Assembly: GCA_038234045.1 (NCBI GenBank)
Contig: JBBSUX010000140.1
Span: forward strand, 1 to 9,116
DNA from: JBBSUX01 sp038234045
GTDB lineage: Bacteria > Pseudomonadota > Gammaproteobacteria > Burkholderiales > Burkholderiaceae_C
Length of the DNA: 9,116 bases
Direction: 5' to 3'
Positions 1 through 6,223 of the stretch are shown here, in pieces (the stretch's first letter is position 1; each line of letters opens with the position of its first letter). The notes beneath the pieces were generated by a model that ran no database searches, was not told where the DNA came from, and saw only the letters and a list, made by a program, of their open reading frames with translations. The translations under genes were made by a program, and so were the position numbers.

Positions 1-216
1 ACCCCGCTTCAATGGATTTTCTCGGACGGGTTGGCAACAGTGTCGCTTTTCATCGAACCCGACGGAACCAGGCAGCGGTCTCCCTGGCCTATGACCAACG
101 GCGTGACGCACATGCTGGCTGAGCAAAAGGACCAGAAGTGGTGGGTGACGGCTGTGGGCGAGGTCCCGGCGAAAACGCTGAAGGTTTTCGTGACATCGCT
201 CCAGCGGCAACCTTGA
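1..216 (+). CDS. mucB: Sigma-E factor regulatory protein MucB/RseB, C-terminal part (partial, runs off the left edge)
   Basis: The window opens in frame 1 inside a coding region; 71 codons are visible, ending at TGA 214-216. The family is a periplasmic protein that binds the anti-sigma factor RseA/MucA and shields it from DegS-type cleavage, restraining sigma-E (RpoE/AlgU) until the envelope is stressed. Visible are a SDGLATVS strand and an ending with WWVTAVGEVP, both characteristic of the C-terminal MucB/RseB domain. The N-terminal lipid-sensing domain, signal peptide and start lie outside the window. The assignment is reinforced by mucD 114 bases downstream, since rpoE-rseA-rseB-mucD is a standard gene order in betaproteobacteria. 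A start cannot be given, and an internal TTG at 31 is not a real one because the reading frame stays open to base 1. Confidence 0.9.
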   Translation, partial: TPLQWIFSDGLATVSLFIEPDGTRQRSPWPMTNGVTHMLAEQKDQKWWVTAVGEVPAKTLKVFVTSLQRQP

Positions 217-287
217 CTTCAATCCCTAAATTCCCCGGCGATCTTCTCGAGGCGGATCTGTTCTAGACGGACAGGCGCTTCGGAATC

Positions 288-311
288 AGGCAGTTGCGGA
301 TTCAACTGCTT
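288..311 (+). promoter_or_regulatory. Hairpin in the mucB-mucD gap, just upstream of the mucD ribosome-binding site
   Basis: GCAGTTG (290-296) and CAACTGC (303-309) form a perfect 7-bp stem around a 6-base loop. A G-U and an A-T pair (289/310, 288/311) extend it to 9 bp. A weakly T-rich run, TTCTTGT, follows at 310-316. The stem ends about 10 bases before the mucD Shine-Dalgarno. It could be a weak terminator or attenuator between mucB and mucD, a processing site, or an element affecting mucD translation. The structure is seen directly and the function is inferred. I see no convincing -35/-10 pair in this 114-base gap. Confidence 0.45.
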
Positions 312-320
312 CTTGTCAAC

Positions 321-328
321 AAGGTGAT
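321..328 (+). promoter_or_regulatory. Ribosome-binding site of mucD
   Basis: AAGGTGAT lies immediately before the ATG at 331, with the AAGG core 6 bases upstream. It supports ATG 331 over the ATG at 343 (residue 5), which would be 18 bases from the core. Confidence 0.7.
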
Positions 329-330
329 AA

Positions 331-1845
331 ATGACGGTATTCATGCATGAGAAGTCCCGCGCCGTGCTGGCTGCATCCATTTTGGCTGGTGGCGCCCTGC
401 TGGGATCCTGGCCGGCGGTAACGGCATATGCGCAGTCTGCGCCGCAGCCGACGGTACGGAGCACCTTGCCTGATTTCACCGACCTTGTCGACCAGGTCGG
501 CCCATCGGTGGTAAATATTCGCACGCTCGAGAAAGTGCAATCGCGCGCTTCGAATGGCAGCGGTGGCATGGACGAGGACATGCTGCAGTTTTTCAAACGG
601 TTCGGCATTCCTGTTCCGCAGGTGCCGGATCAGGGCAGTCCCAAGCGGCCCCAGCGCCCGCAGCCAAGGGGGCGAGCTGATGAAGAGCAGCCTCGCGGCG
701 TTGGCTCAGGATTCATCCTGACGCAGGATGGATATGTCATGACCAACGCTCACGTGGTTGAAGGAGCCGATGAGGTCATCGTCACGCTCACCGACAAGCG
801 CGAGTTCAAGGCAAAGATTGTGGGATCCGACAAACGCAGCGATGTTGCGGTGGTGAAGATCGATGCAACCGGCCTTCCGGCAGTGAAGATTGTTCCTGAC
901 CTCAGTCGCTTGCGGGTCGGGGAGTGGGTCATGGCGATCGGCTCGCCATTCGGGCTCGACAACACTGTCACCGCCGGGATCGTGAGCGCGAAGCAACGCG
1001 ACACGGGCGAATATCTCCCCTTCATCCAGACGGATGTCGCCATCAACCCGGGCAACTCCGGTGGCCCCTTGATCAACATGCGTGGAGAGGTGGTGGGAAT
1101 CAACAGCCAGATCTATTCGCGATCCGGTGGATTCATGGGCATTTCTTTTTCGATACCGATTGACGAGGCCATTCGCGTCAGCGACCAATTGCGTCAGACG
1201 GGGCGCGTCTCGCGCGGCCGGATTGGCGTAGAAATAGATCAGGTCAGCCGTGAGGTGGCGGAATCTATTGGTCTTGGAAAGCCGCGTGGTGCATTGGTGC
1301 GCGGCGTGCAGCCCAATTCGCCAGCAGAAAAGGCGGGTGTCGAGGCCGGCGACATCATCACCATGTTCAATGGCAAGACGATCGAGCGCACCAGCGATCT
1401 TCCGCGGATGGTGGGTGACACCAAACCCGGCACCAAGAGCAACTTGACGGTGTTCAGACGAGGCGATACGAAGGAACTTGCGATTACCGTGGCCGAGATC
1501 GATTCGGACGATAGCGCCCGTAAGCCTGCATCGCCGAAGGTCGAGCCCACTGCGCCCTCAGCATCCGGAAAGATGCTGGGTCTGACAGTGAGCAATCTGA
1601 CGGATGCGCGTCGCAAAGAACTCAAGATCAAAGGGGGCGTGCAAGTAGACGCCGCCGCAGGAGCAGCAGCCCGTGTCGGCCTCAAGGAAGGTGATGTCAT
1701 CGTCGCTGTAGCGAACAAGGAGGTCGTCGATGTGGCTCAGTTTGAGGCGGTGGTTGCAAAACTGGAGCTTGGCAAGACAGTGAACATGCTGGTCCGTCGC
1801 GGGGAATGGGCGCAGTACGTGTTGATTCGTCCCGACTCACCGTGA
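331..1845 (+). CDS. mucD: Periplasmic serine protease MucD (DegP/DegQ/HtrA family)
   Basis: This 504-residue protein matches the usual length of MucD/DegP-type proteases. HtrA proteases degrade or refold damaged periplasmic proteins and counter envelope stress. The N-terminus is a signal peptide: Lys/Arg near residues 8-10, a hydrophobic stretch at about 11-30, and a likely cut after AYA (residue 34). The trypsin-like domain carries the full catalytic triad: His141 in TNAHVV, Asp171 in RSDVAVV and Ser243 in GNSGGPL. Two PDZ domains follow, at about 297-390 (with an NSPAEKAG segment) and 415-500 (with GLKEGDVI), joined by a Ser/Pro/Lys-rich linker. A Pro/Arg-rich insert at about 102-122 sits in the LA-loop region. 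Placement directly after mucB puts it in the sigma-E regulon neighbourhood. degQ or degP would be acceptable alternative names. Nothing essential is missing. Confidence 0.95.
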   Translation: MTVFMHEKSRAVLAASILAGGALLGSWPAVTAYAQSAPQPTVRSTLPDFTDLVDQVGPSVVNIRTLEKVQSRASNGSGGMDEDMLQFFKRFGIPVPQVPDQGSPKRPQRPQPRGRADEEQPRGVGSGFILTQDGYVMTNAHVVEGADEVIVTLTDKREFKAKIVGSDKRSDVAVVKIDATGLPAVKIVPDLSRLRVGEWVMAIGSPFGLDNTVTAGIVSAKQRDTGEYLPFIQTDVAINPGNSGGPLINMRGEVVGINSQIYSRSGGFMGISFSIPIDEAIRVSDQLRQTGRVSRGRIGVEIDQVSREVAESIGLGKPRGALVRGVQPNSPAEKAGVEAGDIITMFNGKTIERTSDLPRMVGDTKPGTKSNLTVFRRGDTKELAITVAEIDSDDSARKPASPKVEPTAPSASGKMLGLTVSNLTDARRKELKIKGGVQVDAAAGAAARVGLKEGDVIVAVANKEVVDVAQFEAVVAKLELGKTVNMLVRRGEWAQYVLIRPDSP

Positions 1846-1857
1846 CACCAGCGCGAT

Positions 1858-1870
1858 GCCCTTCGAGGGC
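1858..1870 (+). terminator. Small hairpin just after mucD, possible weak terminator
   Basis: GCCCT and AGGGC pair around a TCG loop, 12 bases after the mucD stop, followed by TTTC. The stem is only 5 bp and the T-run is short, so termination here would be inefficient. Confidence 0.25.
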
Positions 1871-1920
1871 TTTCACCTCATTGAGCTTGGGGTTTTCAAG
1901 GTTATTTCCACTTTTGCATA

Positions 1921-1945
1921 GAACTTCTGTTGGCGATCATTCAAT
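1921..1945 (+). promoter_or_regulatory. Weak sigma-E-like promoter candidate
   Basis: GAACTT at 1921-1926 matches the core of the sigma-E -35 consensus. TCAAT at 1941-1945 resembles its -10 element, but the 14-base spacing is a little short. Its location beside mucB-mucD makes it worth noting. The match is partly a coincidence risk. Confidence 0.2.
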
Positions 1946-2081
1946 TTTTCATGCTTTCTTCATTCCTCCCGGGCATCAATTCCCGGATGTTGAGGTCGAA
2001 AAGAAATAATCGAAAGGATCGACTTCATGATGTGGGAATTCACGTCTTCCATGCACAGGCGTTCCACAGGTCGCGCACATT

Positions 2082-2110
2082 TTGAATTCCTGCTTTCTCG
2101 AAGCTGTTAT
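2082..2110 (+). promoter_or_regulatory. Candidate sigma-70 promoter upstream of the lepA-proximal RNA
   Basis: TTGAAT (2082-2087) and TGTTAT (2105-2110) are separated by 17 bases, each matching four of six consensus positions. Transcription would begin near 2117 and give an RNA of about 150 bases ending at the terminator at 2269. Confidence 0.3.
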
Positions 2111-2198
2111 CAAGCTGTGGATATCTTTTCGTTGTGAGGTCGCAACGGGGATTTACCGGGCGGCGTGCAAGGCCGCAGGTGCAAATTTTCCCTACAAT

Positions 2199-2270
2199 GA
2201 AGTTCCAACTTTCGCAGTTGCCAAAGATTGTTGGTTCAGGGCGCGTCCTCATTCGACGCGCCCTTTTTTC
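2199..2270 (+). ncRNA. Candidate small RNA (three consecutive hairpins ending in an intrinsic terminator)
   Basis: A TACAAT box at 2193-2198 resembles a -10 element, although I find no matching -35 at 16-18 bases. After it come three hairpins in close succession: CAACT/AGTTG around TTCGC (2206-2220), CCAA/TTGG (2221-2234), and the 9-bp terminator stem (2239-2263) with its T-run. Initiation near 2204-2206 would make an RNA of about 65 bases that starts at the first hairpin. The compact structured form is typical of bacterial small RNAs. Alternatives are the processed 3' end of a long mucD transcript, or a longer RNA started at the 2082-2110 promoter. I do not recognise it as a named family. 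Confidence 0.4.
2239..2269 (+). terminator. Strong Rho-independent terminator upstream of lepA
   Basis: GGGCGCGTC (2239-2247) and GACGCGCCC (2255-2263) form a perfect, GC-rich 9-bp stem with a 7-base loop, directly followed by six T (2264-2269). It works for + strand transcription only, since no T-run follows on the other strand. It separates the mucB-mucD transcript, or a small RNA, from the lepA operon 45 bases further on. Confidence 0.9.
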
Positions 2271-2314
2271 TTGTATGGGGCCCAAAGAATTCAAATACTT
2301 AACTGCTCCCGTTG

Positions 2315-4123
2315 ATGAACCACATCAGAAATTTTTCGATCATTGCGCATATTGATCACGGCAAGTCCACGCTTGCTGATCGCCTGATTCAACGCTGTGG
2401 AGGCTTGGCCGATCGCGAGATGCAGGCCCAGGTTCTCGACTCGATGGAAATCGAGAAAGAGCGTGGGATAACCATCAAGGCGCAGACCGCCGCGCTGCAC
2501 TACAAGTCGCGTAGCGGCATCGTCTACAACCTCAACTTGATCGACACGCCGGGCCATGTCGATTTCTCTTACGAGGTGTCGCGCTCGCTGTCTGCGTGCG
2601 AGGGCGCACTCCTCGTGGTCGACGCATCGCAGGGAGTCGAGGCGCAGACCGTTGCCAACTGCTATACGGCACTTGATCTTGGTGTTGAGGTCCTTCCGGT
2701 TCTCAACAAGATGGATTTGCCTCAAGCGGATCCGGACAATGCACGCGCGGAGATCGAGGATGTGATCGGTATTGACGCCACCGACGCCATCCCGTGCTCA
2801 GCCAAGACCGGTCTTGGCATCGACGAGATTCTCGAGGCCATCGTCGAGAAGATCCCCGCGCCGCGTGGCGACCCCGACGCGCCGCTGCGCGCGATGATCG
2901 TCGACAGCTGGTTCGATACCTATGTGGGCGTGGTGATGCTGGTGCGTGTGGTGGACGGCCGGCTGGCTCGCGGCGAACGGTTCCGCATGATGGCCACCAA
3001 CACGGTTTACAACGCCGACAGCATGGGCGTTTTCACGCCGACCACAGTTGCTAAAGAATCGCTGGAGGCGGGCGAGGTTGGGTTCATCATTGCGGGGATC
3101 AAGGAGCTTCAGGCAGCCAAGGTGGGTGACACCATCACGCTGGAAAAGAAGCTGCCCAACAATCTCGGGCCTGCCACAACGGCCTTGCCGGGGTTCAAGG
3201 AGATCCAGCCCCAAGTTTTTGCCGGCTTGTATCCGACCGAGGCAAACCAGTACGACGGGCTTCGCGACGCACTGGAGAAACTGAAGCTCAATGATTCGTC
3301 GCTGCGCTACGAGCCCGAAGTAAGTCAGGCGCTCGGGTTCGGGTTCCGCTGCGGCTTTCTCGGTCTGCTGCATATGGAAATCGTGCAGGAACGACTTGAA
3401 CGTGAGTTCGATCAGGACTTGATCACAACGGCCCCGAGCGTGGTCTACGAGGTATTGCAGTCGGACGGCGAAGTGCGGATGGTCGAGAACCCGTCGAAGA
3501 TGCCTGACCAGGGGCGACTCGAGGAAATCCGCGAACCCATCGTCACGGTCCATCTCTACATGCCGCAGGAGCATGTCGGCGCGGTCATGACGCTGGCGAA
3601 TCAGAAGCGTGGCGTCCAGATGAACATGGCCTACCACGGCCGACAGGTGATGCTGACCTACGAGATGCCGCTGGGCGAAATCGTCCTGGACTTTTTCGAC
3701 AAGCTCAAATCCGTCAGCCGCGGCTACGCGTCGATGGATTACGAATTCAAGGAATACCGCGCATCGGACGTGGTGAAGGTCGACATCCTTCTCAACGGAG
3801 AGAAGGTCGATGCGCTTTCCATCATCGTCCACCGTTCGCAGTCCCAGTACCGCGGGCGAGCGGTCGTGGCCAAAATGCGGGAGATCATCTCGCGGCAGAT
3901 GTTCGATGTTGCGATCCAGGCTGCGATCGGTCCGAATATCATCGCTCGCGAATCCATCAAGGCATTGCGGAAGAACGTGCTGGCAAAATGTTACGGCGGC
4001 GACGTCAGTCGAAAACGCAAACTCCTCGAAAAACAGAAAGCAGGGAAGAAGCGCATGAAGCAGATCGGATCCGTTGAAGTCCCGCAGGAAGCCTTTCTTG
4101 CCATCCTGCAGGTCGAGGACTGA
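2315..4123 (+). CDS. lepA: Elongation factor 4 (LepA), ribosome back-translocase GTPase
   Basis: This 602-residue protein has the expected length for LepA. EF4 is a translational GTPase acting on 70S ribosomes, linked to back-translocation, recovery of stalled ribosomes and efficient initiation. From ATG 2315 the G motifs are complete: AHIDHGKST (11-19), RGITI (50-54), DTPGH (77-81, with His81 the catalytic position), NKMD (131-134) and SAKTG (162-166). EF-G-like domains II, III and V and the LepA-specific C-terminal domain follow. The ending is rich in Lys/Arg (SRKRKLLEKQKAGKKR), as usual for the family. I chose ATG 2315, which gives the standard MNHIRNFSIIAHID start; TTG 2312 in the same frame would add one residue. 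No Shine-Dalgarno is visible before it. The gene follows a strong terminator, so it probably has its own promoter, and it opens the lepA-lepB-DUF4845-rnc-era run. Confidence 0.97.
   Translation: MNHIRNFSIIAHIDHGKSTLADRLIQRCGGLADREMQAQVLDSMEIEKERGITIKAQTAALHYKSRSGIVYNLNLIDTPGHVDFSYEVSRSLSACEGALLVVDASQGVEAQTVANCYTALDLGVEVLPVLNKMDLPQADPDNARAEIEDVIGIDATDAIPCSAKTGLGIDEILEAIVEKIPAPRGDPDAPLRAMIVDSWFDTYVGVVMLVRVVDGRLARGERFRMMATNTVYNADSMGVFTPTTVAKESLEAGEVGFIIAGIKELQAAKVGDTITLEKKLPNNLGPATTALPGFKEIQPQVFAGLYPTEANQYDGLRDALEKLKLNDSSLRYEPEVSQALGFGFRCGFLGLLHMEIVQERLEREFDQDLITTAPSVVYEVLQSDGEVRMVENPSKMPDQGRLEEIREPIVTVHLYMPQEHVGAVMTLANQKRGVQMNMAYHGRQVMLTYEMPLGEIVLDFFDKLKSVSRGYASMDYEFKEYRASDVVKVDILLNGEKVDALSIIVHRSQSQYRGRAVVAKMREIISRQMFDVAIQAAIGPNIIARESIKALRKNVLAKCYGGDVSRKRKLLEKQKAGKKRMKQIGSVEVPQEAFLAILQVED
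4115..4119 (+). promoter_or_regulatory. Ribosome-binding site of lepB inside the lepA 3' end
   Basis: GAGGA lies 8 bases before ATG 4128, within the last codons of lepA. It fixes the lepB start and rules out a TTG at 4074 that keeps the frame open further upstream. Confidence 0.7.
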
Positions 4124-4127
4124 TCAC

Positions 4128-5105
4128 ATGCCCACCATCACGGCATTCGTCCTGGCGGCCTTTATTGCCTATGTCGGCGCCTGGTACTTCGGTGCCCTCG
4201 AAGGCAACTTCGCGTTGCTGCTGTTTCTTGCGACCGTCGTCACCGGCATCTACTGGCTGGCAGAAAAGTTCTACTTTCTGCCGCGGCGCAAGCGGGCCGC
4301 CGATCAGCTTGCCATCTCGGCAGTGGCGCGTCGGGAAGAACTGCAGCGTCAAGGAATCGAGCGTATCGACGGGACCGATGCCGCCGACATCCAGAAGGGC
4401 AGGGAGCGCCTGCTCATGCAGCCCTGGTGGCTCGACTGGACGGCCGGGCTTTTTCCGGTGATCCTCATCGTCTTCGTGCTTAGGTCCTTCCTGTTCGAGC
4501 CCTTCAAGATCCCGTCGGGATCAATGATTCCGACACTCCGCATCGGGGATCTGATTCTGGTCAACAAATTCGTTTATGGGCTGCGCCTTCCCGTGATCAA
4601 CACCAAGATCACCGAGGGAACGACGCCCAAGCGCGGTGACGTGATGGTGTTCCGCTATCCGCCCCAGCCCAGCCTTGACTACATCAAGCGCGTTGTCGGT
4701 TTGCCGGGCGACGAAATCTCCTACCTGAACAAGCATCTGTCCATCAATGGTGTACCGGTTCCGACGAAGCAGCTTCCTGACTTCTTCGAAGAAGATGTCA
4801 TGCGCTACTTCAAGCAATATCAGGAAGTATTGGGTACGCATACGCACGGACTGCTCATCGATGAGGATCGCCCTGCCTATATCCCTGGCGCTTCGAATTT
4901 CGCTGGTCGCGAAAACTGTCACTACTCGATCGAAGGCGTGACCTGCAAAGTGCCACCCAACACCTATTTCATGATGGGTGACAACAGGGACAATTCGCTC
5001 GACTCGCGTTATTGGGGGTTCGTCCCAGACGCCAACATTGTGGGCAAGGCCTTCTTTGTCTGGATGAATTTCGGCAATCTGAAGCGCATCGGCCCATTCC
5101 AGTGA
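4128..5105 (+). CDS. lepB: Signal peptidase I (LepB)
   Basis: This 325-residue inner-membrane protease removes signal peptides from Sec- and Tat-exported proteins on the periplasmic face. The Ser/Lys catalytic dyad is visible: Ser132 in PSGSMIPTL and Lys187 in YIKRVVGLPGD. The conserved GDNRDNS (284-290) and SRYWG (293-297) boxes follow. Three hydrophobic segments can be seen, at about 3-23, 27-45 and 105-123, the last leading straight into the catalytic Ser. The first two are joined by a very short turn, and a charged cytoplasmic-type stretch (about 52-98) separates them from the third. Cys264 and Cys273 could form a periplasmic disulfide. The start lies 4 bases after the lepA stop with a good ribosome-binding site, so the two are surely cotranscribed. 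It probably processes MucD, encoded upstream, among many substrates. Confidence 0.96.
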   Translation: MPTITAFVLAAFIAYVGAWYFGALEGNFALLLFLATVVTGIYWLAEKFYFLPRRKRAADQLAISAVARREELQRQGIERIDGTDAADIQKGRERLLMQPWWLDWTAGLFPVILIVFVLRSFLFEPFKIPSGSMIPTLRIGDLILVNKFVYGLRLPVINTKITEGTTPKRGDVMVFRYPPQPSLDYIKRVVGLPGDEISYLNKHLSINGVPVPTKQLPDFFEEDVMRYFKQYQEVLGTHTHGLLIDEDRPAYIPGASNFAGRENCHYSIEGVTCKVPPNTYFMMGDNRDNSLDSRYWGFVPDANIVGKAFFVWMNFGNLKRIGPFQ

Positions 5106-5149
5106 GCCGGGCTTGTTTGTTTGATCACCGACCACTTCTGGAGTAAGCG

Positions 5150-5524
5150 ATGCAGGTAGTCCGTAAATCCGCACAGCGCGGCATGACCTTCATCGGCTTG
5201 CTGTTCGTGGCTGTCGTGGTGGCGTGCGTGGCTGTGGTGGTGATACGTGTAGCGCCAACCGTGATCGAATACCAGTCGATCCTGAAGGCGGTCAAACAGG
5301 TCAAGACCGAGGCAACACCGGCCGAGGCGCGCGCCGCATTCGACCGGGCAGCTGCTGTCGGGTATTTTGATGCGATCAGCGGATCGGATCTCGACATCGT
5401 GAAGCGCGGGGGCGCTGGGGTGGTGGGTACCGATAATCTGAAAATCAGCTTTGCCTATCGCAAGCAGATTCATCTTTTCGGGCCTGCTTCGCTGGTGCTT
5501 GACTACACGGGAAGTAGCCAGTAG
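5150..5524 (+). CDS. DUF4845 family membrane-anchored protein with a pilin-like N-terminus
   Basis: This 124-residue protein of unknown function belongs to the DUF4845 family, which sits between lepB and rnc in many beta- and gammaproteobacteria. The N-terminus has basic residues, then GMTFIGLLFVAVVV and a single membrane segment at about 12-34. The remaining ~90 residues are predicted soluble and probably periplasmic. The GMTFI pattern after a basic leader recalls type IV prepilins, but the position that is Glu5 in true pilins is Gly16 here, so processing by a prepilin peptidase is doubtful. Start ATG 5150 has a good ribosome-binding site, TGGAGTAA, at 5139-5146. It lies 44 bases after lepB and 3 bases before rnc, so it is part of the operon. 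Family assignment rests on sequence style and position, and the role is unknown. Confidence 0.85.
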   Translation: MQVVRKSAQRGMTFIGLLFVAVVVACVAVVVIRVAPTVIEYQSILKAVKQVKTEATPAEARAAFDRAAAVGYFDAISGSDLDIVKRGGAGVVGTDNLKISFAYRKQIHLFGPASLVLDYTGSSQ

Positions 5525-5527
5525 CCC

Positions 5528-6223
5528 GTGTCTGAGCACCCCACTGCGGATCTTGCTGCCCTGCAAGCACGGCTTCACCATGTTTTTGCCAACCCTCAAT
5601 TGCTGCGGCGGGCGCTGACGCATCGCAGCTTTTCGTCGGACCACTATGAGCGCCTCGAATTCCTTGGGGATTCGGTGCTTGGCATGGCGGTGTCCGGCTT
5701 GCTGTATCAACGGCTGGGAGACCAGGCAGAGGGCGATCTTTCACGCGTGCGCGCCAACCTGGTTCGGCAAGAAACCTTGCACCAGCTGGCACTCGAGCTT
5801 GAGCTCCCGGCTGTCGTGCGGCTGGGTGACGGTGAGATGCGCTCCGGCGGCCAGCGCAGACCTTCGATCCTGGCCGACGTGCTCGAAGCCCTGATTGGCG
5901 CTATTTATCTCGATGCGGGATTCGAAGCAGCCCAGGCCTTTGTGCACCGACTGTTCGCCGGCACGGATATCACACCCAAGATGCAGGCAGCCGGCAAGGA
6001 TCCGAAAACCGAATTGCAGGAGTGGCTCCAGGCCCGCAAAATGAAACCACCCGTCTATCGTGTTGTCGCTACCCTGGGCGCTGCGCACCGGCAGACATTC
6101 GATGTCGAATGCGAGGTGCCTGAGCGCAGCCAGAGCGAGCGCGGCATCGGAAATTCGAGACGCAGCGCTGAACAAGCGGCCGCCCTGGCCATGTTGGCAC
6201 ACGTGAAAGCAAGCAACTCATGA
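5528..6223 (+). CDS. rnc: Ribonuclease III
   Basis: This 231-residue protein has the normal length for bacterial RNase III. The dimeric enzyme cuts double-stranded RNA, processing the rRNA precursor and many mRNAs and sRNA duplexes. The signature ERLEFLGDSVL (41-51) includes catalytic-site residues Glu41 and Asp48. The second acidic pair is Asp117/Glu120 in DVLEALIGAIY. A double-stranded RNA-binding domain starts at DPKTELQEWLQ (158-168) and runs to about 226, ending with the conserved SAEQAAA helix. The start is a GTG at 5528, 3 bases after the DUF4845 stop; no ATG gives an intact domain. A GGGAAG at 5509-5514 is a rather distant ribosome-binding site, so translational coupling with DUF4845 is likely. 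The stop overlaps the era start (ATGA, 6220-6223). RNase III often autoregulates its own operon by cutting the leader; no leader is visible here because rnc is internal. Confidence 0.96.
   Translation: MSEHPTADLAALQARLHHVFANPQLLRRALTHRSFSSDHYERLEFLGDSVLGMAVSGLLYQRLGDQAEGDLSRVRANLVRQETLHQLALELELPAVVRLGDGEMRSGGQRRPSILADVLEALIGAIYLDAGFEAAQAFVHRLFAGTDITPKMQAAGKDPKTELQEWLQARKMKPPVYRVVATLGAAHRQTFDVECEVPERSQSERGIGNSRRSAEQAAALAMLAHVKASNS

Larger units (their letters stand above)
1846..2314. other. Gene-free, comparatively AT-rich spacer between mucD and lepA
   Basis: No open frame here looks like a protein; the short ones run through hairpins or into neighbouring genes. The middle part (about 1871-2150) is visibly richer in A+T than the flanking genes. 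Contents in order: a small hairpin just after mucD, a sigma-E-like promoter candidate (1921-1945), a CCGGG/CCCGG inverted repeat (1969-1973/1982-1986), a sigma-70-like promoter candidate (2082-2110), an AAGCTGT direct repeat (2101-2107, 2112-2118), a hairpin at 2130-2147, a GTGCAA direct repeat (2165-2170, 2179-2184), and the candidate small RNA with terminator ending at 2270. Confidence 0.7.

Noticed and set aside
102..216. Possible promoter TTGACT at the mucB stop (213-218)
   Set aside because: No -10 element at a workable distance; the only AT-rich hexamer (227-232) is 8 bases away.
1806..2009. Small + strand frame of 67 codons overlapping the mucD end
   Set aside because: Starts inside mucD, has no ribosome-binding site and an implausible composition, and continues into AT-rich spacer.
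2082..2315. Small frames (both strands) in the mucD-lepA spacer
   Set aside because: They run straight through the strong terminator hairpin and T-run, have no ribosome-binding site and show no family likeness.
2798..3832. Long minus-strand open frame (344 codons) opposite lepA
   Set aside because: It is antisense to a conserved gene with strong codon bias. The translation is Asp/His/Arg/Leu-rich with no recognisable domain, as expected for a shadow frame in GC-rich DNA.
4521..5174. Minus-strand open frame (217 codons) opposite lepB
   Set aside because: Shadow of lepB; no start signal or protein-family features.
5009..5710. Minus-strand open frame (233 codons) spanning lepB end, DUF4845 and rnc start
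   Set aside because: It crosses three real genes on the other strand and has no domain, so it is a shadow.
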